A DNA stretch of 45,144 nucleotides, from contig NZ_JARWNW010000046.1 in the NCBI RefSeq assembly GCF_029868325.1, forward strand, positions 1 through 45,144, written 5' to 3'. Below, in pieces: positions 17,364-25,770 of this stretch. Source of the stretch: Nocardia carnea. GTDB taxonomy: Bacteria > Actinomycetota > Actinomycetes > Mycobacteriales > Mycobacteriaceae. Position numbers and translations under genes: made by a program. Numbering within the stretch: position 1 is the stretch's first letter; every line of letters starts with the position of its first letter. The notes beneath the pieces are model-generated. The model saw nothing but the letters and a program-made list of their open reading frames with translations, ran no database searches and had not been told where the DNA came from.

Positions 17364-17782
17364 CTCCTGCCATCTACCTCATAGATACGTCCGGACTGTT
17401 ACGGATTCTCCAGGAGCCCTACCGGAAGGCATGGGCCGATCAGCTGGCCGTCGGAGTTATCGCCACTTGTCCTATCGTGGAACTCGAATTCCTGTACTCG
17501 GCCCGATCACTGGCCGACCGGCTCGAGAAGCGGCGACTACTACATGACTTGTTCGGCTGGACCCCGATGTCGGACCGGGCCTACGAGCGTGCAGAAGAGG
17601 TCCAGCAGCTGATGACGGAGCAGGGAACACATCGTTCGGCCGGCCCGGTCGACCTACTCATCGCGGCGACCGCCGAACACAGCCGCCTCACAATCCTCTG
17701 CGATGACAACGATTTCGCGACTGTTGCCCGGATAACCGGACAGCAGGTGGCGTTCGTGTCCGGTACCACCGGCGCCAGGTAG
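17360..17782 (+). CDS. PIN-domain ribonuclease toxin (VapC-type)
   Basis: A 140-residue PIN-domain protein. The acidic residues expected of a VapC nuclease are present: Asp9 (YLIDTSG), Glu41 or Glu43 (PIVELEFL), Asp98 (GPVDLLIAATA) and Asp115/116 with Asp118 (LCDDNDF). Such toxins cut specific tRNA or rRNA targets when the antitoxin is degraded; the target here cannot be read. Start is GTG at 17360, overlapping the antitoxin stop. Composition is close to the chromosome average, so there is no clear sign of recent transfer. Confidence 0.9.
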   Translation: MTPAIYLIDTSGLLRILQEPYRKAWADQLAVGVIATCPIVELEFLYSARSLADRLEKRRLLHDLFGWTPMSDRAYERAEEVQQLMTEQGTHRSAGPVDLLIAATAEHSRLTILCDDNDFATVARITGQQVAFVSGTTGAR

Positions 17783-17872
17783 CTGAACTACCTTCGAAGC
17801 GTCGCCGACGAAGATGCGCTGGACCGGTCGAACCTTGTGCGGGAGGGTCTTTTGTCAACATACGATGAAAAG

Positions 17873-18652
17873 ATGAGCGAGCCCAGCGCGTCCGCGCGGC
17901 AGATCCGGGCTTTCACGCCCGCCGATGTGCCGACCTGGGAACACATCGAGGGCGGGATCCGGCTCGGCTCCGTGGTGGGGGAGGGGTACGGCCGGATGAG
18001 CGTCGGCTTCACGCAGCTGGACGCCGGCACGCGGGCTCCGCTCTTGGCCCCCTATGAGGAAGTCTGGATCGTTACGGCGGGGACGATGATCGTCGACAGC
18101 GACGACGGCAGTGTTTCCGCGCGGCCGGGAGACCTGATCGCGCTGTGTGCGGCGAGCCGCGGTGAACTGCGCGTCGAGGCCGATGTGGAGATGATCGCGC
18201 TGGCATATCCGCCCGCGTGGGAAATCGATAGCGCGGCATGGGAAAGCGCCCGTGCCCGGTCGGTCGCAGGGCCGTCGGCGGTCGTATTGTCGCCCGGTGG
18301 GTCGCCGAGCCCGTGGCCACGGGGAGAAAGGCAGGAATTGTTCGCTGCCCACGAAAAGGCCGATTCTGCGCAGAATCACTTCGGAGTCGGGTTCTGGCGG
18401 GCAGATACCCAGGCCGACGTCGAGTTCTTCACCCGACACGACAATCTGGTGGCGGCAACGGCCGGGCAGTTCGAGATCCACGTCGGTGCGGACCTGAACT
18501 GCGACGGTTCCCCGGCTCCCGCGGGACGCGGACTCGTGACGGTCCGGCAGGGCGAATTCGCTTATCTCCCAGCAGGTGCCGCTGGCGCACTCTCGGCCGC
18601 TCCGGGTGCGGAACTGGCGTGGGCGCAGCAGACATTCCCGCCACTTTCGTGA
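17873..18652 (+). CDS. Bicupin domain protein
   Basis: A 259-residue protein with two cupin-like halves, about residues 25-120 and 160-250. Each has the run of a beta-barrel: PYEEVWIVTAGTMIVDSDDG followed by ARPGDLIALC, and later FEIHVGADL followed by VRQGEFAYLPAG. The metal-binding histidines of classical cupins are mostly absent from the first half, so catalysis is uncertain. ATG at 17873 is chosen because TACGAT (17861-17866) sits six bases upstream as a leaderless -10. A TTG at 17852 with a GGGAGG site is an alternative. It converges on the imine-reductase-like gene. Substrate unknown. Confidence 0.7.
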   Translation: MSEPSASARQIRAFTPADVPTWEHIEGGIRLGSVVGEGYGRMSVGFTQLDAGTRAPLLAPYEEVWIVTAGTMIVDSDDGSVSARPGDLIALCAASRGELRVEADVEMIALAYPPAWEIDSAAWESARARSVAGPSAVVLSPGGSPSPWPRGERQELFAAHEKADSAQNHFGVGFWRADTQADVEFFTRHDNLVAATAGQFEIHVGADLNCDGSPAPAGRGLVTVRQGEFAYLPAGAAGALSAAPGAELAWAQQTFPPLS

Positions 18653-18720
18653 CTTCGGAACTATTCGCGGTGGGCGGCGCTGCTCGACGACTGAGACGCG
18701 ATGCGCCGCCGCCGGCTGGG

Positions 18721-19611
18721 TCACCGGGCAGGCCGGATCGGTGGGTGCAGGCTTTCGAACATTCGCTCGGAGCTTTCGTGGCCGTAGCCGGCGGCGACCT
18801 GGCGGTCGACGAGGTTCTTCACCGGGCCGATGATGTCGAGGTCCACTCCGGCGTCGCGGCTGGCGGAGACGATGGCGTCGACTGCCGCTTTGGTGAAGTT
18901 CAGGCTCTGGAACGGCACCGAGTAGTCACCGCTGTCGATCTGTTCGCCTGCGGTGGGCAGGATCGAGAGGACGGCGCCCAGCCAGGCTTCGGCGCGACGG
19001 CCGAATTCGGTGGCGGACATACCGGCGGAGCGCACCATCGCGGCGCCGTGGTAGAAGCCGGAGAACATGACGTACATCCCGGACAGCAGTGCGAAATCGA
19101 CGAGCGCGGCCTTGCCCGGTTCGGCGCCGAAATACTCTGCTGAGCCCAGTAGTTCGAGAACCTGCCGGTGCCGGTCGAACACCTCGGCCGAGCCGCTGTA
19201 CAGCAAGGCCGAACCGGGCTGACCGATCATCGGCGGGGTAGCCATGATGCCACCGTCCAGGAACGGAATACCGTGCCCGGCAGCCCAATCGGCGAGTTCG
19301 CGGGCACCGGCGGGTTCGGTGCTGGTGAGGTTCACCAGATCGCGGCCGGCCAGTGTTGCGGTCACCGGGTCGAGGGTTTCGTGGACCGATGCGTGGTCGA
19401 ACAGGCAGGCGATGATCAGATCTCCGGCGGCGACCGCTGTTTCGACCGAATCGGCGCCGCGGGCGCCGGCCGCTATCAGTTCGGCGTCCTTACCGGGGGT
19501 GCGGTTCCAGACGGTGGTGGGGTGCCCGGCTTTCACGAAAGTGGCTGCGAGGGCGCTGCCCATCGCGCCGAGTCCGAGCACGGTGACGGGGGTCGGTACG
19601 GGTTGTCCCAT
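18721..19611 (-). CDS. NAD(P)-binding imine reductase/beta-hydroxyacid dehydrogenase family
   Basis: A 296-residue oxidoreductase. The N-terminal Rossmann motif is GLGAMG (13-18). LTSTEP, and then DGGIMATPPMIGQPGS, is typical of bacterial imine reductases, a branch of the 6-phosphogluconate dehydrogenase-like superfamily. The C-terminal helical part (from about 170) would form the dimer and active site. Natural substrates of this branch are mostly unknown. The open frame extends to 20109, but only from the ATG at 19611 does it read as protein; AGGAG lies about ten bases upstream. It is divergent from an HxlR regulator that probably controls it. Confidence 0.85.
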   Translation of the reverse strand: MGQPVPTPVTVLGLGAMGSALAATFVKAGHPTTVWNRTPGKDAELIAAGARGADSVETAVAAGDLIIACLFDHASVHETLDPVTATLAGRDLVNLTSTEPAGARELADWAAGHGIPFLDGGIMATPPMIGQPGSALLYSGSAEVFDRHRQVLELLGSAEYFGAEPGKAALVDFALLSGMYVMFSGFYHGAAMVRSAGMSATEFGRRAEAWLGAVLSILPTAGEQIDSGDYSVPFQSLNFTKAAVDAIVSASRDAGVDLDIIGPVKNLVDRQVAAGYGHESSERMFESLHPPIRPAR

Positions 19612-19756
19612 GGGGGGTGACTCCTTCTCGAGCACTGGTTCGGCACGTCGTCCGTGCGTGCACCGAGCGTCCCCCGCGTACTGTTGTTCCGGCAAGTACC
19701 TACTTTCTTGTCTGGTACTAACCAAATGGTATGCATGCAGGTAGTGAGGTCGAACG

Positions 19757-20113
19757 GTGAACGATAAGCGATGCGGTCCGTACTTCTGCGGTATCGACGC
19801 CGCGATGGATGTCGTCGGGGGCAAATGGAAATCGCTGATCCTGTGGGAGTTGCACGAGAAAGGTGTCCGGCGGTTCGGTGAACTCAAACGCGGGCTGCCC
19901 GGGATCTCCGAGAAGATGCTCATCCAGCAATTGCGGGAGCTGGCCGAGGACGGGATTGTGCATCGCGAGGTGTACCGGGAGGTGCCGCCGCGGGTCGAGT
20001 ACTCGTTGACCGCCGACGGGACGGCGCTCAACGCGGCGCTGGAACCGCTCGGCCGCTGGGGTGCCGGCCGGATCGCCCGGATCGACGCCGGGCGGGTGCA
20101 CGTCCCCACGTGA
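19757..20113 (+). CDS. HxlR-family transcriptional regulator
   Basis: A 118-residue winged-helix regulator. KRCGPYFCGIDAAMDVVGGKWKSLILWEL and LPGISEKMLIQQLRELAEDGIVHR are the HxlR hallmarks. The N-terminal cysteines (about 6 and 11) could sense oxidants or electrophiles, as in some relatives. GTG at 19757 has GAGG seven bases upstream. A possible promoter is TTGTCT (19708-19713) with TATGCA (19730-19735), and ACCA-N2-TGGT lies between them at 19721-19730. The gene is divergent from the imine-reductase-like enzyme, which is its likely target. Confidence 0.88.
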   Translation: MNDKRCGPYFCGIDAAMDVVGGKWKSLILWELHEKGVRRFGELKRGLPGISEKMLIQQLRELAEDGIVHREVYREVPPRVEYSLTADGTALNAALEPLGRWGAGRIARIDAGRVHVPT

Positions 20114-20147
20114 TCGACGGCTCGGCGGTCTCGTCTGCGCGGGGTTG

Positions 20148-21146
20148 TCAGAATCCGGATACTGCCGTTACCCGGAACGGGGTGGTGGGTACGCCCGGTC
20201 CGCGCGGTCCGCCTTTGTCGAATTGTGAGGCGACGACCAGGGTCGTCTCCGGTCCGCGGACCAGGGTGGTCGGGGTGGCGAGGGTCTCGTCGTGGTGGCG
20301 GCCGGTGCGAGTTGCGGTGGTGCCGTCGGGCGACATCTCCCAGCGGGTGAGGGTGTTCTCGGTGTTGTGGGCGACCCGGAGGGTGCCGTCGTGGAAGTCG
20401 AGGCCGTCACCGAGGGTGAGATCGCCGCCGTCGAGGGCCACTTTGCTGATTGCGGTGGTGGTGAGGTCGATTCGGTAGAGGTCGCCGCCGGTGGAGTCGA
20501 CTGTGAGCAGGTAGGACCCGGTGGGGTCGGCGACTATGCCGTTGAGGGTGTAGGCGCCTGGATCGTGGGGTTCCAGGGAGGGGTTCAGGTCGAAGGATTC
20601 GGTGAGTTCGCCGTGGCCGCCGGTGCTCATGGCATGGGTGAGGGCGTCGGCGGTGATCCGGTAGACGACTGCGCGGCGGCTGTCGGTGAGATAGGCCGTG
20701 CCGTCGGGAGTGAGGGCGAGGTCGTTGAGGAATCGGTCTGCCGGGCCGGTGACGTCGAAGCGGGCCAGCAGGGTGCGTGAGGTGAGGTCGTAGACGGTGA
20801 CGCCGGTGGTGGAGTCGATCACCCAGAGGTGGCCGGCGGGGTCCACGCGTAACCCGTTGGCCGTCCGGCGGCCGTCGGTGCCGGCGGGCAGGAAGACCTC
20901 GGCGCGTGGGGTGTCAGGGGTCGCTCGGTAGATGGTCCCGTCGCCGAAGGAGCCGACGTAGATATCGCCGGTCCGTTCGTCCAGGGCGATGCCTTCCGGG
21001 TAGACCCGGTCGCCCGGAAGTGTGAACGCCGTCTCGACTCGGGGCGGCGAGGCGGCCGGGGCTGTCTCGCCGCAACCGGTGAGAGTGAGGCCCGCGGCTG
21101 CCGCCAGGAGTGCGGTTGACCAGCGGATTTTCTGTGGATCGAGCAT
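20148..21146 (-). CDS. SMP-30/gluconolactonase-like lipoprotein
   Basis: A 332-residue exported protein. A lipoprotein signal ends in lipobox LTGC with Cys25. The rest is a six-bladed beta-propeller of the SMP-30/NHL kind: YPEGIALDERTGDIYVGSFGDGTIYR, then NGLRVDPAGHLWVIDS and further blades such as LNDLALTPDGTAYLTDS and LNGIVADPTGSYLLTVDS. Such proteins bind a divalent metal and may hydrolyse lactones; the substrate is unknown. ATG at 21146 is preferred over 21170 because it gives a normal signal peptide. It is divergent from a MarR regulator. Confidence 0.85.
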   Translation of the reverse strand: MLDPQKIRWSTALLAAAAGLTLTGCGETAPAASPPRVETAFTLPGDRVYPEGIALDERTGDIYVGSFGDGTIYRATPDTPRAEVFLPAGTDGRRTANGLRVDPAGHLWVIDSTTGVTVYDLTSRTLLARFDVTGPADRFLNDLALTPDGTAYLTDSRRAVVYRITADALTHAMSTGGHGELTESFDLNPSLEPHDPGAYTLNGIVADPTGSYLLTVDSTGGDLYRIDLTTTAISKVALDGGDLTLGDGLDFHDGTLRVAHNTENTLTRWEMSPDGTTATRTGRHHDETLATPTTLVRGPETTLVVASQFDKGGPRGPGVPTTPFRVTAVSGF

Positions 21147-21208
21147 CGGTTTCCCGGCCTTTCGTGGCATTCGGTAGTGCGCAGATCAAAGTGTGTACTC
21201 GAAGGTAG

Positions 21209-21231
21209 ATTAGAGCTCTAATTCATGTCAA
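21209..21231. promoter_or_regulatory. MarR operator over the lipoprotein promoter
   Basis: ATTAGAGCTCTAAT (21209-21222) is a perfect 14-bp palindrome. On the minus strand a consensus -35 TTGACA (21231-21226) lies right next to it, so the palindrome falls in the promoter spacer of the SMP-30-like gene. A second half-site, GCTCTAA, lies at 21233-21239. The divergent MarR protein is the natural candidate to bind it and control both directions. Confidence 0.7.
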
Positions 21232-21267
21232 CGCTCTAACTCAGGAAAGGATGGATACCATGCCTGC

Positions 21268-21732
21268 ATGACCTCCATGCCCGCCGGCGAGCGCATCGGT
21301 TCGTACGTGAAACGCGCGGAACAAGCCCGCACCGCGGCCAAACTCGCCGTGCTGAAGCCCGCGGGGGTCACCGAGGCGCAATACGCGGCGCTGCTGTTCC
21401 TCACCGAGAACCCGGGGATTTCCGCCGCGGCGCTGGCCCGGCTCTGCGGGGTGACACCGCCCACCATGAACACCGTGCTCACCAACCTCGTCGATCGCGG
21501 ACTGATCGAACGCACCCCGCACCCCTGGCACCGGAACGTGCTGGAAACCCGGCTCACCGAGAAAGGCGAATCGGTGATGCACGATGCCGATGCGCGCGCG
21601 ATTGCCGTCGAGCGGTCCGTCGGCGAGGGGTTCACCGATTCCGAGCGGGAAACGTTGTTCCGGTTGCTCAGTCGCTGCGCCGACCTGTTCGACACTGCCC
21701 GCACAGAAATACCTGCCCGCTTCCGAACCTGA
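21268..21732 (+). CDS. MarR-family transcriptional regulator
   Basis: A 154-residue MarR protein: LTEAQYAALLFL-like dimerisation helices, then the winged helix ISAAALARLCGVTPPTMNTVLTNLVDRGLIER and a wing at about 88-100. MarR proteins usually repress a divergent gene until a small aromatic or lipophilic ligand binds. The ATG at 21268 has no ribosome site of its own. A six-codon frame (ATG at 21251, good site AGGAAAGG) ends in ATGA over the start, so translation may be coupled. ATG at 21277 is an alternative start. Confidence 0.9.
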   Translation: MTSMPAGERIGSYVKRAEQARTAAKLAVLKPAGVTEAQYAALLFLTENPGISAAALARLCGVTPPTMNTVLTNLVDRGLIERTPHPWHRNVLETRLTEKGESVMHDADARAIAVERSVGEGFTDSERETLFRLLSRCADLFDTARTEIPARFRT

Positions 21733-21912
21733 ACCGGCTCGCGTCCGGACCACGGCGGCGACAGGGATAACCGCTGACGGCGTCGGCGTGCAGGCCGCAG
21801 CCTGCCGGTCCGGCGTGTAGATCGAGCGAACTGGACGTCAGCCCGGTCGTGCGCCGGGGTCGGGCGCCGACCGGCAGCGCACACTCCTGCCCTGCTGGGC
21901 CAGAATGGTCGG

Positions 21913-23985
21913 ATGAGCGATGCACCGGACAGCGCAGCCGACCCCTATCTGTGGCTCGAAGAGGTCACCGGCGAGCGGTCGCTGGATTTCGCCCGGGCGA
22001 ACAACGAAGTGGTGATGCAGCGGTTCGCCGCGGATGACCGCTTCGACCTGTTGCAGCGGCGGATCCTGGACATGCTCGATACCGATGCCAAAATTCCGTT
22101 TCCGGGCCGGCGCGGGGAATGGTTGTACAACTTCTGGCGTGATGCGCAGCATCCGCGGGGGTTGTGGCGACGGACCACTTTCGCCGAGTACCGGAAAACC
22201 GAGCCGGAGTGGGATGTCCTCATCGATCTCGATGCGGTCGCCGCGGCCGAGGACGAGAACTGGGTGTGGGGCGGGGCCGGGGTGTTGCGGCCGGAGCAAT
22301 CCCGCGCCCTGATAAGTCTTTCCCGCGGCGGGGCCGATGCCAAGGTCGTGCGCGAATTCGATCTCGGGACACGGGAATTCATCGCGCCCGAGGACGGCGG
22401 ATTCTTCCTGCCCGAGGCGAAATCCCGGCTGAGCTGGATCGATATCGACACCGTGTATGTGGGCACGGATTTCGGGCCCGGCTCGCTCACCGATTCCGGC
22501 TATCCCCGGATCGCGAAACGCTGGCGCCGCGGTACTGCGCTCGAAACCGCGGAAACGGTATTCGAGGGCGCAGCCGGCGACGTCGCGATCAGCGCCGGTT
22601 ACGATCGCACTCCCGGTTACGAGCGCCACTATGTCGGGCAGGCGACCGATTTCTACAACGAGGACGTGTACCTGCTGCAGGCCGACGGTTCCCGGGTCCG
22701 CCTCGAAACCCCGTCCGACGCGGACGAATCCTGGTACAAGGAGTGGCTGCTGGTGCGGTTGAAATCGCCGTGGGAGACCGGTGGCCGCAGGTACGCCGCC
22801 GGTTCACTGATCGTGACGAATTTCGACCGTTTCCTTTCCGGTGAACGCGATTTCGAGGTGCTGTTCGAACCCGATGCGCATACCGCGCTACACGGTTACG
22901 GCTGGACCGAGAACCATCTGCTGCTGGTGACCTTGGAAGATGTGCAGACCAAACTGTATGTCTTCACTCCGGGCGACGACGGTTGGCGTAGTGAGCCTCT
23001 CGCCGACACCCCGGCCATGGCGACCACGAGCGTCATGAATCTCGACCCGCTCGAAGGCGGCGACGATTTCATGCTGATGACCAGCGGTTTCACCACACCG
23101 ACAACGCTGCTGTCGGGTGTGGTGGGCGCACCGGCGACCGAGCTGAAACAGGCGCCCGCCTTCTTCGACGCGACCGGGATCGATACCGAACAGTTCTTCG
23201 CACGCTCCGACGACGGCACCATGATCCCGTACTTCGTGATCCGGCATCGCGATAATCGCGGCCGGCCGGCCCCGACGGTGATGTCCGGCTACGGCGGATT
23301 CGAGGTTTCCCGCACCCCCGGATACAGTGGGGCATCAGGTATGGGCTGGCTGGAACAGGGCGGCACCTGGGTGATGACCAATATCCGCGGTGGCGGCGAA
23401 TACGGGCCCGAATGGCATACCTCGGTGCAGAAAGCGAACCGGCACAAGGTCTACGAGGATTTCTCGTCGATCGCGCGGGATCTGGTGGAGCGGGGTATCA
23501 CCACCGCACCGCAATTGGGCGCGGTGGGTGGCAGTAACGGCGGTTTGCTGATGGGTGTGATGCTCACCCGGTATCCGGAATTGTTCGGTGCCCTCGTCTG
23601 CCAGGTTCCGCTACTCGATATGCGCCGGTATCACCTGTTGCTGGCCGGGGCGTCATGGGTTGCGGAATACGGTGACCCCGATATACCGGAGGAATGGGAG
23701 TACATCAGCCGCTATTCGCCGTATCAGAAGGTGATGGAAAACGGTGCGGGCGCGACGTATCCGCCGATTCTGCTCACCACCTCCACCCGTGACGACCGGG
23801 TGCATCCCGGTCATGCACGGAAAATGGCGGCGCTACTCGAGGAGCAGGGGCATCGCGTCTGGTATCACGAGAACATCGAGGGTGGGCACGGCGGTGCCGC
23901 GGACAACAAGCAATCGGCGTTCCAGGCGGCGCTGATCTACGAATTCTTCACCCAGATGCTGATCGAGGGCCGTACCTCGAAATAG
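21913..23985 (+). CDS. Prolyl oligopeptidase-family serine peptidase (S9)
   Basis: A 690-residue peptidase with an N-terminal seven-bladed propeller region (to about 400) and a C-terminal alpha/beta-hydrolase domain. The triad is visible: Ser541 in GGSNGG, Asp627 or Asp628 in TSTRDDRVHPGHA, and His659 in EGGHGG. The opening DPYLWLEEVTGER is typical. No signal peptide is seen, so it is probably cytoplasmic and cleaves short peptides. By position and family it matches Rv0457c. CAGAAT lies six bases before the ATG as a possible leaderless -10. Confidence 0.93.
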   Translation: MSDAPDSAADPYLWLEEVTGERSLDFARANNEVVMQRFAADDRFDLLQRRILDMLDTDAKIPFPGRRGEWLYNFWRDAQHPRGLWRRTTFAEYRKTEPEWDVLIDLDAVAAAEDENWVWGGAGVLRPEQSRALISLSRGGADAKVVREFDLGTREFIAPEDGGFFLPEAKSRLSWIDIDTVYVGTDFGPGSLTDSGYPRIAKRWRRGTALETAETVFEGAAGDVAISAGYDRTPGYERHYVGQATDFYNEDVYLLQADGSRVRLETPSDADESWYKEWLLVRLKSPWETGGRRYAAGSLIVTNFDRFLSGERDFEVLFEPDAHTALHGYGWTENHLLLVTLEDVQTKLYVFTPGDDGWRSEPLADTPAMATTSVMNLDPLEGGDDFMLMTSGFTTPTTLLSGVVGAPATELKQAPAFFDATGIDTEQFFARSDDGTMIPYFVIRHRDNRGRPAPTVMSGYGGFEVSRTPGYSGASGMGWLEQGGTWVMTNIRGGGEYGPEWHTSVQKANRHKVYEDFSSIARDLVERGITTAPQLGAVGGSNGGLLMGVMLTRYPELFGALVCQVPLLDMRRYHLLLAGASWVAEYGDPDIPEEWEYISRYSPYQKVMENGAGATYPPILLTTSTRDDRVHPGHARKMAALLEEQGHRVWYHENIEGGHGGAADNKQSAFQAALIYEFFTQMLIEGRTSK

Positions 23986-23990
23986 CCGCC

Positions 23991-24851
23991 TCAGCGGTCG
24001 TGCAGCCATTTCTCGATGCTGTCCACGACCGGGGCGGGGTCGGAGATCCAGCCGTTGTGGCCGAGCTTCCGGGGTTCGTGGCGGCTGGTCTTGTCGGCGG
24101 CGGGGAGCTTTTCCAGCAGATGGCGGGCCGAGGCCGGCGGCGTCAGTTCGTCGCCGGCGAGGGTGATCGACAGTACCGGGAGTTTCAGCCGGGAGATGCG
24201 TTCCTCGTAGTCGATATCGGCACCGGCCGGGGTGAACCGGCCGGTGCGGGCCAGCCGCGCCCAATCCGAGATCAGCACCTTGGATTGGCGGCCGAACCCG
24301 TTCGGGCCGAGTTTGTCGCCGGGCCAGACGCCGGCGAGGTTCGCGGTGAGCGAGACAGCGGCGGTGCCGAGCAGCAATCCCGGGCCCAGGATGCCGCGGA
24401 ATCCGCGGTAGTACGGAGTGCCGGAGGCGACGAGGATCAGCCCGCCGAGCCGTCCCCGGACCCGCGCCGCGTACAGCACCGAGAGATGCCCGCCCATACT
24501 GTGGCCCAGCAGGTACGGGGTGCTGTCCGGGAACCGGGTGCGCACCGCTTCGAAGATCGCCGGGAAATCGACCGCGGCCAGTTCGTGGTAACCGTAGGAA
24601 CTGGTAGCGCTCGGTTTCGGTGTGCTGGCACCGTTGCCGCGGAGTTCGCCGACCGCCACATCCACCCCGCGGCGGGCGAGTTCCCGGGCGAAGTACAGGT
24701 AGTACTCCCCGGGCACGCCGAGCCCGGGGATCAGCACGATCACGGGGCGCGGCCGATCGAGGGTGATCGGATGGCGGTGCGGCCCGGTGGCGGGGATCAG
24801 CCGCACCGGGACGGCGCTACCGTCCGGCATCTGGATGGCAACGGTTTCCAC
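23991..24851 (-). CDS. Alpha/beta hydrolase
   Basis: A 286-residue hydrolase with nucleophile elbow GHSMGG, an acid in LAGDELTPPAS and a histidine near KLGHNGWIS. VIVLIPGLGVPGEYYLYFAREL gives the oxyanion region. Closest in feel to serine aminopeptidase/lysophospholipase-like hydrolases; the substrate is unknown. The open frame continues to 25382 as a shadow of the neighbouring regulator. GTG at 24851 starts the domain, and TAGCGT lies seven bases upstream as a leaderless -10. It converges on the S9 peptidase and lies downstream of the TetR gene. Confidence 0.85.
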   Translation of the reverse strand: METVAIQMPDGSAVPVRLIPATGPHRHPITLDRPRPVIVLIPGLGVPGEYYLYFARELARRGVDVAVGELRGNGASTPKPSATSSYGYHELAAVDFPAIFEAVRTRFPDSTPYLLGHSMGGHLSVLYAARVRGRLGGLILVASGTPYYRGFRGILGPGLLLGTAAVSLTANLAGVWPGDKLGPNGFGRQSKVLISDWARLARTGRFTPAGADIDYEERISRLKLPVLSITLAGDELTPPASARHLLEKLPAADKTSRHEPRKLGHNGWISDPAPVVDSIEKWLHDR

Positions 24852-24892
24852 GGCGTCAACGCTAATGGACGCGTGCGGTCGTGGGCGGCGCG

Positions 24893-25525
24893 TCAGGCCC
24901 GGATGGCGCCGATGATGATGCGGCTCAGCACCCGGATGACCTCGTCGAGCGGACGCTGGGGTTCGTTTCCGCTCCATTCCTCGATCACGTAGTTCACGGC
25001 GCCGATGATGGCGAGCATGCGCAGGTCGTAGTCGCCGGTCGGGATCTCGCCGTGCAGGGCGGCGTCCTCGGCGGCGCCGGCGAGGACGGCACTCCAGGCG
25101 CGGCGCGAGTCGGTGCGTATCTTCTCGACCTTGGTGCCCGCGCCGACCACCTCGACCAGGACAACCCGGGCCCGCCGCATATCGGACCCGATGGACTGCA
25201 CGTACGCGCGGACGGCCGCATCGATCCGCTTGATCGCGCTCTGCTCGGCGCTGTGGTCCAGCGATGCCAGCACTGCCGACCGGGATTCGCGGTCGATGAG
25301 GGTGAAGAGTTCGAGAAGTAAGGATTCGCGGCCGGTGAACTCCTCGTAGAACTGACGCGAGGACAGCCCCGCATCTTTGCAAATCGCACCGACCGAGCTA
25401 TTGGCGTACCCGTCGCGGGCAAAAACCGTCAGGCCGGATTCGAGAAAACGTGCGCGTCGCTCGCGTTGCCGATCTTCTACGGGCTGGCCGGCATACCTTC
25501 GTCCCGAATTCGCTTCCTGTGACAT
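24893..25525 (-). CDS. TetR-family transcriptional regulator
   Basis: A 210-residue TetR regulator. The N-terminal helix-turn-helix reads FLESGLTVFARDGYANSSVGAICKDAGLSSRQFYEEFTGRESLL (about 27-70). The C-terminal ligand domain has a WS(G)NEPQ segment near the end. The ligand is unknown. The frame runs to 25756, but ATG at 25525 starts the real protein, and TATTGT lies eight bases upstream as a leaderless -10. The downstream hydrolase has its own possible promoter, 29 bases after the TetR stop, so co-transcription is uncertain. Confidence 0.9.
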   Translation of the reverse strand: MSQEANSGRRYAGQPVEDRQRERRARFLESGLTVFARDGYANSSVGAICKDAGLSSRQFYEEFTGRESLLLELFTLIDRESRSAVLASLDHSAEQSAIKRIDAAVRAYVQSIGSDMRRARVVLVEVVGAGTKVEKIRTDSRRAWSAVLAGAAEDAALHGEIPTGDYDLRMLAIIGAVNYVIEEWSGNEPQRPLDEVIRVLSRIIIGAIRA

Positions 25526-25686
25526 CGCGCAGAACAATACCGAAAAGCCCGATCCCCTCGTCATCGATCGGGCCTTTCGCAGCGCACCGGCAGGCGGCCG
25601 CGGGTTTGCCGAAAGTTGGCTGCTCGCAGGCGTGGTCGCCGGTAAATCCGCCAAACCGGACATTACCGGGTCGAGGGCCGGATGCC

Positions 25687-25717
25687 TTATTTTAGAGGGA
25701 AATAATAGAATAATTCT
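25687..25717. promoter_or_regulatory. AT-rich palindromic island upstream of the ZIP gene
   Basis: In a GC-rich window these 31 bases are mostly A and T. They hold TTATTT (25687-25692) and AAATAA (25700-25705) as an inverted repeat, and the perfect palindrome AGAATAATTCT (25707-25717). They lie upstream of both the ZIP gene and the divergent TetR gene. A metal or TetR regulator site is possible, but I recognise no known box. Confidence 0.4.
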
Positions 25718-25770
25718 CGGTAGCCGCGTGGAGTCGAGGTAATTACCGGGAAACACATAGTGTCAACCCT

